From contig NC_133019.1 of assembly GCF_048564905.1 (NCBI RefSeq), positions 12,814,501 to 12,878,500 of the forward strand: a stretch of 64,000 nucleotides of DNA. Reading direction: 5' to 3'. Below, piece by piece: positions 44,701 to 54,554 of this stretch. The notes beneath the pieces are model-generated. The model was not told where the DNA came from, searched no databases, and saw nothing but the letters and a program-made list of their open reading frames with translations. This DNA is from Vicugna pacos (taxonomy: Eukaryota > Chordata > Mammalia > Artiodactyla > Camelidae). Each line of letters begins with the position of its first letter. Within the stretch, counting starts at the first letter, position 1. Both the position numbers and the translations under genes were made by a program.

Positions 44701-47700
44701 CAGTGGGGAAAAGGGTAAGAGAACCATGGAAAGGGAAAGCAAGACGGCAGTGACTGGAGGCAGTCATTTCTATACTCTTTCGACCAGTTAGTTCATTGTT
44801 CTGCCTTCAGAGCTGTTTTCAGGTATGGGAACTTCAGTGTGCTCAGTCTCTTTCTAAGGTCCTGACATATTCCACACTCCCAGTTGGTATTCTAGGAATT
44901 TTACGCTTTTCAGTATTTGGCCTAGGCTGCTGGAAGGAGGAGGTTCTCCAAGTGTAGCAGGCCAGTCCATCTCAGCCTAAGAGTGGAAGCGTTAAACAGC
45001 ATAGCAGACACTCCTGGTTCTTTTTGTCCAGGCTTGCCCAGAGCCGGCAGCAGCAACAAAATGTGGAGGATGCAATGAAGGAAATGCAGAAGCCTTTGGC
45101 CCGCTACATCGATGATGAAGATCTGGATCGGATGCTGAGAGAGCAAGAAAGAGAGGGGGACCCCATGGCCAACCTTATCAAGAAGAGTAAGGCCAAGGAG
45201 AACAAGAATAAGAAAGGTGAACCTTCTGGGGATCATCAGTGATAGAGGTGACTTACGTGAAGAGGAAGAACCATTAGGTTATGATACATAGCTACGTGCA
45301 AGGAAGGCTTCCCTGTACAATTTCAGAGTCCTTGTATTTGGGAATTTAGTTTTAACTCAATAGAGATTTCTGTATTAAATAATGTTTCCCCCTGCCATCC
45401 AGCTCTGAATTGAATTATATCGGGAACTAACTTTTCTCTCTCTCCCCTGTCATTAGTGAGACCTCGCTACAGTGGCCCAGCACCTCCTCCCAACAGATTC
45501 AATATCTGGCCTGGATATCGCTGGGATGGAGTGGACAGGTGAGCCCGAGTGTTTGCTACAGTTTGTTTTCTCTCCCATCTAACCCTAACCTTCCCTAACT
45601 GTTCTCCAATTATTCTGCACTCTGCCTCATTCTCTACTCCAATCACAAGGTTAATAATATGCAGTTTGCTTGCTTCTGTTTTTCAATTCTACTTCCCATG
45701 CATAGAACATGCCATTTCTTCCTTTTATTCCTTTTTGAAGCTTTTTATAGCTCTGGACAAGCAGCTCAGGTGGTCCAGATAAGATACCCTTTGCTTTTGA
45801 CTTGGTCTTGTCTAAAGGTTTAGAGGGGATGAGTGAGGGGTGCTAGTCTCTAGCCTTCTCTGTGTTGTATCTTTAAATGTAGCCCTTGAACCTTTTCTCC
45901 ACTGCCTTAGGAGTGAGTTATTGTAATGTCTCCCTGACGCCCACCATCTTGTCTGTTCACCTACCTGCATCTCTACCCATATACACTAGCTTTCTGCCTG
46001 TTGTCATGGGTGAACTATATGTGCTGCTATGCAAAGTCACGTTAGATCCTGTCTCTTGCTGCTAAAGGACGTTGTTCTAGCATCTAGCACAGTCACTCTA
46101 AGTTTGTGATCTCAAGACCCTTTTACACTCTTCAAACTTATTGAGGACCCAAAAACTTTTGTTTATCTGGATTATATCTGTTAATACTTACCATATTAGA
46201 AATTAAACTAAGGTGTTTAAAGAGTATTTATTATTTTTTTTAAGAAAGCTACTACATTAGCTTAATTACCCTATTTTTAAAGAAAAATATATTTTCCAAA
46301 CCAAAAAAAAAGTGAGAAGAGTAGCATTGATTTACATTTTTGCAAATCTCAGTGTCTGGGCTAATAGTAGACATCAGAATGTTTGTTTCAACTAGTTTAT
46401 TGTGTTTTTCAGCTCTCAAGTTTCCGCTTAACATATTTCTCTGTTGAGATTTCCCACCCATTCATTCATTATGAGCCATTTTATTCTTCCTTGAGTATTT
46501 ATAATTGGTGCTTTGAAGTCCTGTCTGCTAATTGCAGCATTTAAGTTATCTCAGGGTTGGTTTCTATTCGTAGTTTTTTCTTGAGTGTGATCACATTTTA
46601 CTATTTTTCTGTACATGTCTGGCCATTTTTAAATGTATACTGAACATTTTGAATGATACGTTGTGGAAACTTTGAATTCTCTTGTGGATGGATTAACAGC
46701 AGCTCTACATTTTAGATAAGTGAAGCATGATAGCAGTCATATGACGGATTTGAAAGACACAGATCTGGAAGTAGAGAGACAAGATACAAGGTTGTTGCAG
46801 TAGGCTAAAGGTGATGGAGGTCTGAGCCGTGGCAGTGGTGGTAAGAACGGAGAGAGAAGAAAGTAGAAAGTTGGTTAAATGATAAGGTGGCAGGACCTGG
46901 GGACTGATTTAGTGAGAGGGAGAAATCACTGGATTTGGTATTAATGACTTAAAAGAGAGCTAACTCTGTAGCACAGAGAAATGAAAGCCAGGTTCTAATG
47001 TGTTAAGGAGTGAATTAAAAATAAGAAAAAAGTATAGACAGTAAATACAGGCTCTTTCAAGAAGCTTATATAAGAAGATAGAATACGTGGTATTAGAAGG
47101 GAATTGAGGTCCACTCCTTGAAGTTCACCCCTGTATTGGCTTCCGTGACACCCCGCTTCTGGTTATTTTCTCTTATTCTTGGCCACCTTTCTGAACTTCT
47201 CTTACTCTTTGTCCTCTTCAGTGTTTCTCGGGGCTCCATCTGTAACCCTTAGCTGTTCTCAGTCCACGTGCTCTCTCTGGCCGAATCTTGTCTAGTACAC
47301 CTTCAGTTACCAGCTATATGTACGTGATTCCCAAATCTATAGACTCCAGCCTGGAGTATTTAGCTACGCATTGGATTTCTCTATCGATATGTGCTTGTGG
47401 CACCTTAAGTGCAACGTGTTCAATGCTGAACTCATCAGCTTCCCCTACTCTAAAGCTGCTCCTACTCTTGTATTCTGTCCTGGTTAGTGGCAGCCTCATT
47501 CATCTGGTCGCTGAAATTGTTAGCCTGTGAGTCAAACTTGCCTCCTCCCCCTCTGCTCTTACATACCTGATCAGCCGCTGTGTTACGTCCTTCTGTGTTT
47601 TCTCTCTGTCCCTCTTTTTTATCATCGCTTTCATCATCTGTTGCTTGGACAATGCAGTAACTTTCCTGCCTCCAGTCTCCTCCAGAGTGACCTCTTTGAA

Positions 47701-48619
47701 ATGCGGTTTATGTTCCTGCTTTAAGTTTATTCCTAGTAGATGAAATCTAAGCTTTTTACCATGGCCTGCGGAGCTCATTATGATTTGGCCTCTGCTACCT
47801 TCCTAACTTTGTTCATGCTGCCCCCTCTTCATACTTTAGGCTCCAGCCACACCCGTTTGCCTTTGGTTCCCTGCATGTACCAGGCTATCTTTATTCTTGT
47901 GCCTTTGCTCTTGTTGCTGGTGCTGTGCTGTCTCCTGAAGTGCCCTCCTGATCCTTCTGGCCCTCTGGTTAACTGTCTTTTCAGACTCAGGGTAGGCGTC
48001 CCCTCCATGAAGCCTTTCCTGACCATTCTTGTTCATCCCCTTCCCAAGTTGAGTAAGATCCCCATTCTGCTTCCATGATACCCAGTGCGTATTTCTATCC
48101 TAATTTATGCTTTTTGTTTTAATTATTTGTTTAGATGTCAGTCTCCTCCACTAATCTGTGAGTTCATCAGGTCAGGTGCTATGTCATACTTGTTTTCATG
48201 ACTCAGTGCCTAGCGTATATTAAGAATTCACTAAATGTTTGTGTAATGAATGGATAAAGTACAAGATGTAGACATCAGTTGAGAGTGAGTTGAGCTTTTA
48301 GAGAGTGGTAAATGTTTGAAACAGCTGCCAAGGAGTGGGAGAATGATCTGAACAAGGACTGATAAGAGGGTGATTATGGATTTTGTCTTTTTGATTCTGT
48401 TGCTTTTCTTAAATATTTTCACAAGACTGCATTACTTTCCTTTTTTCTCATTAGACTGTGAACTCTTTTTTCAAAAATAAATGTTCAGTTCAGGATTCTG
48501 GCTGATTAGTATCTCTTGATTGCAGATCCAATGGATTTGAACAGAAGCGCTTTGCCAGGCTTGCCAGCAAGAAGGCGGTGGAGGAACTTGCCTACAAGTG
48601 GAGTGTTGAGGATATGTAA
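31787..48619 (+). CDS. BUD13: BUD13 homolog, RES complex splicing factor
   Basis: Ten coding exons: 31787-31929, 33917-34010, 37297-37381, 39985-40746, 42341-42558 (alternative start 42254), 44116-44221, 44576-44714, 45032-45216, 45457-45538, 48526-48619. They encode 635 aa (664 with the longer exon 5; human 619). BUD13 works in the nucleus with SNIP1 and RBMX2 in the RES (retention and splicing) complex of the activated spliceosome, helping removal of weak introns. The basic N-terminus has [11 protein letters not shown]. Exon 4 encodes about 13 tandem 12-13-aa units of the [13 protein letters not shown] type (residues about 120-285). Exon 5 adds SDSDLSPPR repeats. The conserved BUD13 domain is at the C-terminus: AAHMYSGA..., [32 protein letters not shown] in pieces, ending YKWSVEDM. 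Start and end match human closely. All phases agree. Confidence 0.97.
32325..32485 (+). mobile_element. MIR SINE in BUD13 intron 1
   Basis: 'cgtgcaccaggcaccgttct', 'atttaagcttcataacacta' and 'ttttcaagcgagaaaacttg' follow sense MIR. Confidence 0.7.
32487..32942 (+). mobile_element. MLT1-type solo LTR (ERVL-MaLR fossil) in BUD13 intron 1
   Basis: 'gacctcatttggaaataggg', 'tctttgcagatgtaattaag', 'ctagagcctttctggtgagc' and 'ggcagccctaggaaactaat' follow the MLT1 LTR from end to end. It is an old solo LTR in the same orientation as the host gene. Confidence 0.85.
33045..33245 (-). mobile_element. MIR SINE in BUD13 intron 1
   Basis: Antisense MIR: 'gagtttgcatcctagctgtg', 'taagcttcggtttccgtatc' and 'taaatggttgttgtgattag'. 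Confidence 0.7.
33300..33880 (+). repeat. Ancient dispersed repeat, family not assigned
   Basis: 'cttccgatggagcttatagt', 'gggaaggaactgggtatgtg', 'gaccatgcaggatcttgtag' and 'gagctttatcctaaaacca' are landmarks of a common old mammalian repeat that I do not name with confidence. Confidence 0.45.
34915..35830 (-). mobile_element. Old L1-type 3' region in BUD13 intron 2
   Basis: 'ttggacatacgagttgtttc', 'ttgctttccaaaaggtggta' and 'gtttacactcccactagagg' have the antisense layout of an old LINE 3' region. Strongly diverged. A similar piece is at 40985-41560. Confidence 0.45.
36000..36240 (+). mobile_element. MIR SINE in BUD13 intron 2
   Basis: 'taccatgtactgagctctgc', 'tgaattatctcattgaatcc' and 'gcaaatggggaaattgagg' follow sense MIR. 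Confidence 0.75.
36310..36485 (-). mobile_element. MIR SINE in BUD13 intron 2
   Basis: Antisense MIR: 'acctgggttagaaatacag', 'cacttctctgagctctttag' and 'acagtgccttgcacatag'. Confidence 0.65.
37985..38075 (+). mobile_element. L2 3' end in BUD13 intron 3
   Basis: 'ttcccactgcccagtaccag' and 'gttaataaatatttcttgaa' match the terminal part of L2. Confidence 0.55.
38703..38750 (+). repeat. (CA)n microsatellite in BUD13 intron 3
   Basis: About 17 CA units, then interrupted by two CAAA steps. Likely length-variable. Confidence 0.9.
39175..39400 (-). mobile_element. MIR SINE in BUD13 intron 3
   Basis: Near full-length antisense MIR: 'ggactctggagtcagatctg', 'gccacttattagcagtatga', 'aacttctcatctataaaatg' and 'gagaattagatgaggtaatc'. 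Confidence 0.85.
39585..39775 (-). mobile_element. MIR-like SINE in BUD13 intron 3
   Basis: Antisense order 'taggggttagaagagtgggg', 'gtctgtttttatgtctgtaa' and 'aataaggatatatgccctgc'. It ends about 200 bp before exon 4. Confidence 0.55.
40020..40536 (+). repeat. BUD13: Tandem coding repeat in BUD13 exon 4
   Basis: About 13 consecutive 36-39-bp units encode variants of (R/H)[11 protein letters not shown](V/A). Neighbouring early units (40053-40170) are nearly identical at the DNA level, while later ones have diverged. The SP and RR spacing gives many likely phosphorylation sites. Confidence 0.9.
40985..41560 (-). mobile_element. Old L1-type 3' region in BUD13 intron 4
   Basis: Similar in style to 34915-35830 ('aattgacttactgggtcaga', 'cagattgcttttggggagg'). 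A young L1 3' end abuts it at 41563. Confidence 0.4.
41563..41845 (-). mobile_element. Young camelid/artiodactyl-type L1 3' end in BUD13 intron 4
   Basis: Poly-T then 'aattgaagtacagtcagttt', 'tctggtgtacagcatgtttc', 'gttccctgtgctctacagta' and 'gtttatctgttttatataca' form a 280-bp antisense L1 tail, the longest young copy in the window. Confidence 0.8.
42254..42340 (+). other. BUD13: Optional 29-codon extension of BUD13 exon 5
   Basis: Upstream acceptor 'cttcaatttctag' (42253) and downstream acceptor 'cttcttcctacccag' (42340) are 87 bp apart, and both accept phase 1 from exon 4. The segment is open and encodes [18 protein letters not shown], in the same S/P/R-rich style as its neighbours. Human protein corresponds to the downstream acceptor (SKGDCQKATDSDL). 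Confidence 0.6.
42880..43120 (-). mobile_element. MIR SINE in BUD13 intron 5
   Basis: Antisense MIR: 'agcttcttcatctttaaaat', 'gagaattaaatgagttagtg' and 'cttagcacagtgcctgggac'. Confidence 0.85.
46180..47100. repeat. Old unassigned repeats and HAL1-like piece in BUD13 intron 9
   Basis: 46250-46450 looks like an old unassigned repeat ('attttccaaaccaaaaaaaa', 'gtgagaagagtagcattgat'). 46490-46690 resembles the antisense 5' part of HAL1/L1. 46700-47060 resembles the unassigned family of 33300-33880 ('gttgttgcagtaggctaaag', 'cagtggtggtaagaacgg'). Confidence 0.4.
47110..48260 (+). mobile_element. L2 element in BUD13 intron 9
   Basis: A long sense L2: 'tgatttggcctctgctacct', 'ccctccatgaagcctttcct', 'tgagttcatcaggtcaggtg', 'agtgcctagcgtatattaag' and the end 'aatgtttgtgtaatgaatgg'. 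The coding part upstream is heavily decayed. About 1.1 kb remains, much longer than most L2 copies. Confidence 0.85.
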
Positions 48620-48898
48620 CTTTTCTGAGGCTGTCGGGTGGCTGTGGGTTGTTTTAGTGGATGCAGAGCAGCCAGACATCCAGCTGTAATAGTCCTCTGT
48701 GCTAATAATCAGGGCCCGCACAGACCAGCGACTTGCTGAATGCCAGGTGTGACCACAGAAGGATATTTGAGATGTGATGTTTGGACTGAGGCACCTGTAC
48801 TTCTCAGGTGTGCTGACACTGCCTGTTGCTGGCTTTCAGAGGAAGCGTTTATTTCTCAGTGTCCCAGGGTTTGTTCTTGGTTAGGGTATTTCTTTTTT

Positions 48899-48904
48899 AA
48901 TAAA
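48899..48904 (+). terminator. BUD13: BUD13 polyadenylation signal (AATAAA)
   Basis: An AATAAA hexamer 280 bp past the stop codon, preceded by a T-run and followed by T-rich sequence. Confidence 0.8.
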
Positions 48905-49179
48905 CATACATTTATTTTTTTAAAATAATTTTCTTAATTGGATATTCTATTTTTGAGAAGAATACAAGCTAATATTGAACCCCCAGGGATCTTGGAGGGT
49001 GATGGTTGGATTTGTCATTAATCTAGGAAGCAGTATGAGTAAAAACTTTACCAGTGATAGATCCTTCCTCTTAGAAGATAAGAATTATTGCTAAACTAGA
49101 CTTAGGAATAGATGGCTATTTGGAGACTTTACTTGATAAAGGTAGTATCACAAGTTAGGAAGAGATGGATAATGGTGCT

Positions 49180-49835
49180 TAGAAAATTAGAGTATTATAT
49201 GGACAGAAACAAAGTTGAATCCCTACCCTAGACCATATAAAGCAAAGACAAACCCCAAAGTGATTAAAGACATAAATGAAAGGTAATATGCTAAAGCTAG
49301 TAGGAACAAATGGAGAATGTCTTTGTGACCTTGGAGTGAGGATAGATTTGTTAAATAAGATCTCCAAAGCACAATCCATAAGATTTAATAGCTTTGTCTA
49401 CTTCATAATTAAAAGATTTCTAGTCAGCAAACACCCTATAGTCAAAGCTAAAGATGGGGATAGATTAGGAGAAAATATTTGCAATGTCTAGAACTGACAA
49501 AGGATTACACTTACAACAGATCAAATATAGAAGGAACTACCGTAAATTGGAAAGAAAAACAAAACACAGAATAAAAAGAGGCAAAGAATATGAATATGTA
49601 AACTCTAAACAGAGAACCAGAATGGCTGATAAGTGTATTACCACTAGAATTAGAGAAATAGAAATCAAAGCATTAATGAGTTTCTACTTTGTATATTAAT
49701 TTAGCAAAAATAAGCAAGAGAGTGAATTCTCATGGGAAATGAAAACCCATGGGGAGTTTTGAGCTGGTGCATCCATTTTGGAGAACAAATGGGCAACACT
49801 TAATTGAAAATAAGTAATATCTGGGATACAGTATT
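49180..49835 (+). mobile_element. L1 ORF2 fragment, left half of a split copy
   Basis: 'ccctaccctagaccatataa', 'gtgattaaagacataaatg', 'agattaggagaaaatatttg' and 'cttacaacagatcaaatat' follow the end of L1 ORF2. The next part of the L1 is found at 51563-51820, beyond the inserted repeats. Confidence 0.8.
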
Positions 49836-49839
49836 GCAG

Positions 49840-50060
49840 AATTTTTCAAGAAAATTACTCTGGAGCTATACTGTCTGAGTTTGAATCTAAGGTATATCTT
49901 ACTGTGTGACCTTGATAAGCCACTTTTCTGTGTTTTAGTTTCTTCATCTTTGAGTGGATGTAATATTAGCCACCTTGTCAGTTTATTGTGAGCTTAGAAC
50001 AGTGCCTGGCACATAATACATGTCACAAAATTGTTAGCTGTTTCTATCATCATCTTCCTA
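49840..50060 (-). mobile_element. MIR SINE
   Basis: Antisense MIR: 'tgtgaccttgataagccact', 'tttagtttcttcatctttga' and 'agaacagtgcctggcacat'. Confidence 0.8.
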
Positions 50061-50064
50061 ATCA

Positions 50065-51562
50065 TCAGGTGTTGATAGGCAGCCTCCAAGATGGCCACCA
50101 GAGATCCCTGACTCCTGGTGCTTAAGCCCTTGGGTAGTCCCCTCCTACAGTGAATAGGGCTGACCTATATAACCGAAAGGATGTGCTGGAAATGTGGGAC
50201 TTCTAAGGCTGGGTCATAGAAGACATTGAATGATCTGCCTTGTACTCTGTTGGGTCACTTGCTCTGGAAGAAGCCAGCTACTGTGTCACAAGGACATTCA
50301 AGCAGCTCTCTGGAGAGGTCCACGTGGAGAGGAAGGGAGGCCTCTCACCAGTAAACACAGCAGTTTCCCAGCCATGTAAGTGAGCCACCTTGGAAGTGGA
50401 TCCTTTAGCTCCATTCACACCTTTAGATGTGTATGCAACCATTATCAGTAATGTGGTCACAACCTCATGAGATCCTGAGCCAGAATCACCCAGCTCCAAA
50501 TTCTTGAACCGAAGAAACGGAGATAATCATTTATTATTTTTTCTTTTTTAAACTTTTTTCTTTTTTAAAATATTTATTTATTAAAATTTTTTTGTGTATT
50601 TTTTAATAGCTTGAGATGCAATTCACATTCTACACTGTTTACCCATTTAATGTGTGTAATTCAGTGGTTTTTAGCATATTGCAGAGTTGTGCAACCTTCC
50701 TCACAATGAATTTTAAAACATTTTGGATACAGAAAACTTTGTATCCATTAGCAGTCACTCTTCACTCATCCCTAACTCCCCCAGCCCTAGGCAGCCACTA
50801 ATCTGTCACTATAGATTTGCCTATTCTAGACATTTCATGTAATATGTGAATGGGACTGCCATGCAATATGTGGCCTTTTGTATCTAGCTCTTTTCACTTA
50901 GCATAATGTTTTCAAGGTTCATCTGTGTTACAGTTTGTATTAGTACTCCACTCCTTTTTATGGCTGAATAATATTTCCTTATATGGATATACCACATTTT
51001 ATTTATCCGTCTGTTGGTAGAAGTTTGAGTTGTTTCCACCTTTTGGCTATTGTGAATATTGTTGCTGTGAACATTCAAGTACACATTATTGTATGGACAT
51101 GTGTTTTCATTTTTCTTGGAGATTTGCTGAATCATATGGTAACACCTTGTTTTACTTTTTGAGGAACTGCCAAACTTACAAAGCAGTGTATGAGAGTTCC
51201 AATTCTTGCTAATATAGTGTTACTATCTGTCTTCTTCATTATAGCTATCCTAGTGGTATAAAGTGGTGTGTCATTTTGGTTTTGATTTGCATTTCCCTCA
51301 TGCCTACTGTTGTTGAACATTTTTATCTTCTTTGGAGAAAGGTATATTCAAACCTTTGCCCATTTTTCAACTGGGTTAGTTGTCATACATGCACACACAT
51401 GCATACATACACACTTTTATGTAAAATTCTTTATATATTCTGTTAACAAGTCTCTTATCAGATATATGATTTGCAAATATTTCCTCTCATTCTGTGGGTA
51501 TATTGTTTTAAGCTGCTAAGTTTTGAAGTAATTTGTTACACGGCAATAGATAACTAATGCAT
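50065..51562 (+). mobile_element. MLT1-type solo LTR (ERVL-MaLR fossil) split by an L1
   Basis: The left part at 50065-50536 has 'gcagcctccaagatggccac', 'agccatgtaagtgagccacc' and 'ctgagccagaatcacccag'. The right part at about 51504-51562 has 'ttgttttaagctgctaag' and 'caatagataactaatgca'. The two parts make one MLT1 LTR interrupted by an antisense L1 at 50537-51503. Old solo LTR. Confidence 0.85.
50537..51503 (-). mobile_element. L1M copy inserted in the MLT1 LTR
   Basis: T-rich left end, then 'tagcttgagatgcaattcac', 'tagatttgcctattctagac', 'tggctgaataatatttcctt', 'ttggctattgtgaatattg' and 'ttgcatttccctcatgccta': the antisense L1 3' UTR and ORF2 end, about 970 bp. The same subfamily type as 110-835. 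Confidence 0.9.
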
Positions 51563-51820
51563 TAAGTTTGTACATACCTTCCGTCAAAGCAGTTCCACTC
51601 CTGGCTATATCCTTCAGAGTAACTTGCACAGATCCACAAGGAGTTACATATAAGGATGTTTATCTACATATAGTTTGGGTAACAAGAAGCTGGAAGCGAC
51701 TTAGATGCCTGTCTCTAAAGGAAGTGATAAGTAAAATGTGGTATGTGCATATAATGGAATATAATAAAAAAGTAGTCAGAGGCAAGCTGTTAGAAGCTTA
51801 GTGACACGATAGACTCCCGG
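51563..51820 (+). mobile_element. L1 fragment, right half of the split copy
   Basis: 'agcagttccactcctggcta', 'taacaagaagctggaagcga', 'atgtggtatgtgcatataat' and 'ggaatataataaaaaagtag' continue the L1 that stops at 49835. Confidence 0.7.
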
Positions 51821-52149
51821 TGAGGAAGATGAGGAACAATGAAATGTACAGCAAAAATTAGCTAAGTAAACTGAACACTGGACGCAACAGAAACACAGCA
51901 AGTATTTCCGAGGAGAATATACACCTTAAATTCACTAGAACGGGTGAGTCTGGGAGAGGGAACAGAGTGGGACTAGAATGAGGAGTGAAGGAGGGAAAGG
52001 GAAACAAAAGAGGGGCCTTGCATGGATGAATGAGATAGTGTATCCTGAACTCAGGCATGTGATCCACTGAGTTCTTTGTGCCTAGGGCTCTAGGCACAGA
52101 TCCAGAAGCAAGATGTTGCTCTAGTGGAATTGACATTTAGTACCTGTGT
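51821..52149. other. No gene seen
   Basis: A-rich then unassigned sequence; 51830-51860 may still be L1. Confidence 0.4.
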
Positions 52150-52352
52150 TGGTTAGGGCAGGCTCAAGTGCTGTGAACACAGCAAGAAGCTGGCTGGCTG
52201 AGGACCAGGAAGCTGGTCCTCACTGGACACCAAGTCTACTAGTGCCTTGATCTTGGACTTTCCAGCTTCCAGAACTGTCAGAAATAAACATTTGTTGTTT
52301 AAGCCACCCTGTCTATGACTTTTTGGTTACAGCAGCCCAAATGGACTAGGAC
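52150..52352 (+). mobile_element. MLT1-type LTR fragment (ERVL-MaLR fossil)
   Basis: 'cagcttccagaactgtcaga', 'tttgttgtttaagccaccct' and 'acagcagcccaaatggacta' match the 3' half of an MLT1 LTR. Confidence 0.8.
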
Positions 52353-54554
52353 AGAGGCTCAGACACTTTGAAAATCTTAAACCACTATTTTTTCCCCATA
52401 ACAAAGGAATTTATTACCTGTTTACAAGGAGAGACTGAGGTGGAGGGGAAGCAGATAGGTTCTATTCCAGGTGAGCTTTGTGTTTAGTGGGCATTGGTGA
52501 CAATTTATAAATTCTTCCTCTGATTTCTCTGCATTTACCTGTGTGAGCACAGCTCATTCTTAGGGCAGAGGCCTCTCAGCCTGTTCGGCTGGTAGCTGGC
52601 TGTCATTCCCTAGGCTGGGTGCTAGAGGGCAGTGTGATACATCTTTCCGGACTGGGGAAGCAGGGCCCTGGGGCCATGCACTCTTGAAAATAATAAGCCC
52701 TAGGATCTCTCAAGAATATAGGTGGCTAAATTCAGTTGCATTTTCTTCTACTTCTTATCTTGCCTCCAACTGGTAAAGACTTTCAAGAGGGAGACCTAGT
52801 ATTTAGGTTTTGATCAAAATCTCCCTTTCTTTCCTGTGTTTTCCTCCTCTCCTATGCATTCTTCAGTCTGAAGTTTAGACTTAAGGAACAGTGAGGAATA
52901 CTAAAAACTACTGAATTGTATGGTATATGAACTATATATACCTCAAGTAAAAAATATAGTGAATCTTATGGTATAGGAAATACATCTCAAATAAATGTAA
53001 ATTTTAAAAAAAGTGGTAAGCAGACACTGTAGTTCAAATAAAATATGATTAATTGATGGTACTGATTCCAGGAGCCTTGATGCTTTACCATTGGTTCATT
53101 AGCAAGAGGGAAACATTCTGATCTCTTTTTTCCTGAGGTTTCTTGGAACACACTGATCTTCCAGGATCCAGAGGGCATCATTCCTTTCTAAAGAGGTGAC
53201 TCACTCTTGCTTAATCAAAGAACTGGATTAGGGTTAGGGCATGCCTGGGAAATCCTGGTGAGCAAGCTGAATCTAGGCCATGAGGTAGCTATGTTGAGGC
53301 CTGGGTTTTAGGTTTGAGTTTGTTGAGAGATGTGTGTCCTGAACTGTGCATTTTTGCATAAGTTACTTGGGCAGTTTCTTTCTTCCAATTCCTTTTTTTT
53401 CTTTTTGAGTTTTGAGTCCTGTTGTTGGCATAAATACTTCTGGAGCCGGCTTTTAGGCAGCTGGACTGGCCTGTAAAAATAGGTAGAGAGATTTTTGGGG
53501 CCAGGCGGGAGCCAAGTCACGCCTCCCCTGTGACGCTGTTTTGCCACATGCAAGTGACATTACTGTGTGTGGGAATGACTCAGTCTTTCCTTTGTACCTG
53601 AATGTTTTCATCTGCTCAGTAGCGGAAGTATGTTTGGCTCGTATTTGATGCTGTTGACCTTGGGCTTACACAGGTTCACCCTTTCAGAAAACAAGGGCAT
53701 TTAGAAGGTCCTGGTGGTAGTCTGAGCCTCAGCTGGTGCCTGTGAACCCATACCCTTGGGAGGGGACAGAGGGCGGTCAACTGGAAAGGGAATAAATCTT
53801 CCCCTTCCTGCATACTACGTTCAGCATCCTCTGTCAGGTAAGGAATTATAAGGAGTTGCAGGTAAAAATGCAATGTCTAGTGCTTAGTAAGCAGGGCCCA
53901 TTTTGTGTGTTTGTTTCTTTTTTTTTTTCTTTTGGCAAGAGAGCTTAACTTGCTCAGAATTGCTCTGAGTTGGAAAAAAGCCAGAATTTAAACATTAGAC
54001 TCCTCTCTCTGCCATTTTCCCCCATCCATCCTCACCCCAGTGGCTGGGTGAGAGGTACAGGGAGAGCCCAGGGCCTGTCCCCTGTTCACAAAAGGAGCCC
54101 TAACCCAGGGCTTCTCATAGCCTCTGTATTGAGGGTCTCCACGGCATACTTGGGGCTGAGGTCTGCAGTCCTGCAAGAATTGCTTGCTGGTATTTCACTT
54201 GGAGCCTGGCTCTGGAGACCCTGAATGTGCTAGAGGGGCACTTACTCTTGACTCTTTTTACCAGGGATTGGGGAGAAGGTAGATAAGACATCTGGGAAGA
54301 GAGGAATGCATGCCTAGGGAAATAATAATAGTAGTAATAATGTTAATAATAATGATTTTAATTGCTATCTTTTGTTAAGTACTTGACCACGTGTCAAGCT
54401 TATGTTAAGTGCATACATACCTCACCTATGTGGTCAGGGAGTGATCAGAGTCTGTAAGTGGCTGCAGATCTGGTTTTCCCAAGAAAAGTGGGATTCGGGT
54501 GTCTGGCAAAGTTAAACTATTTCCCGTGTTCCCTGCATCCCCCACCCCCTTACC
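52353..54554. other. Spacer between BUD13 and the candidate - strand gene
   Basis: Mostly unique sequence with no supported exon. A near-duplicated short stretch at 52915-52990 ('tatggtatatgaactatata' and 'cttatggtataggaaatac') looks like an L1-type tail. A MIR-like piece is at 54345-54425. No clear AATAAA on the - strand was found here for the gene at 54555-56871. Confidence 0.4.

Noticed and set aside
50884-51135. Open frame on - with a KMWYIHIRKYYSAIK motif
   Set aside because: This is the decayed end of L1 ORF2 inside the repeat at 50537-51503, not a host gene.
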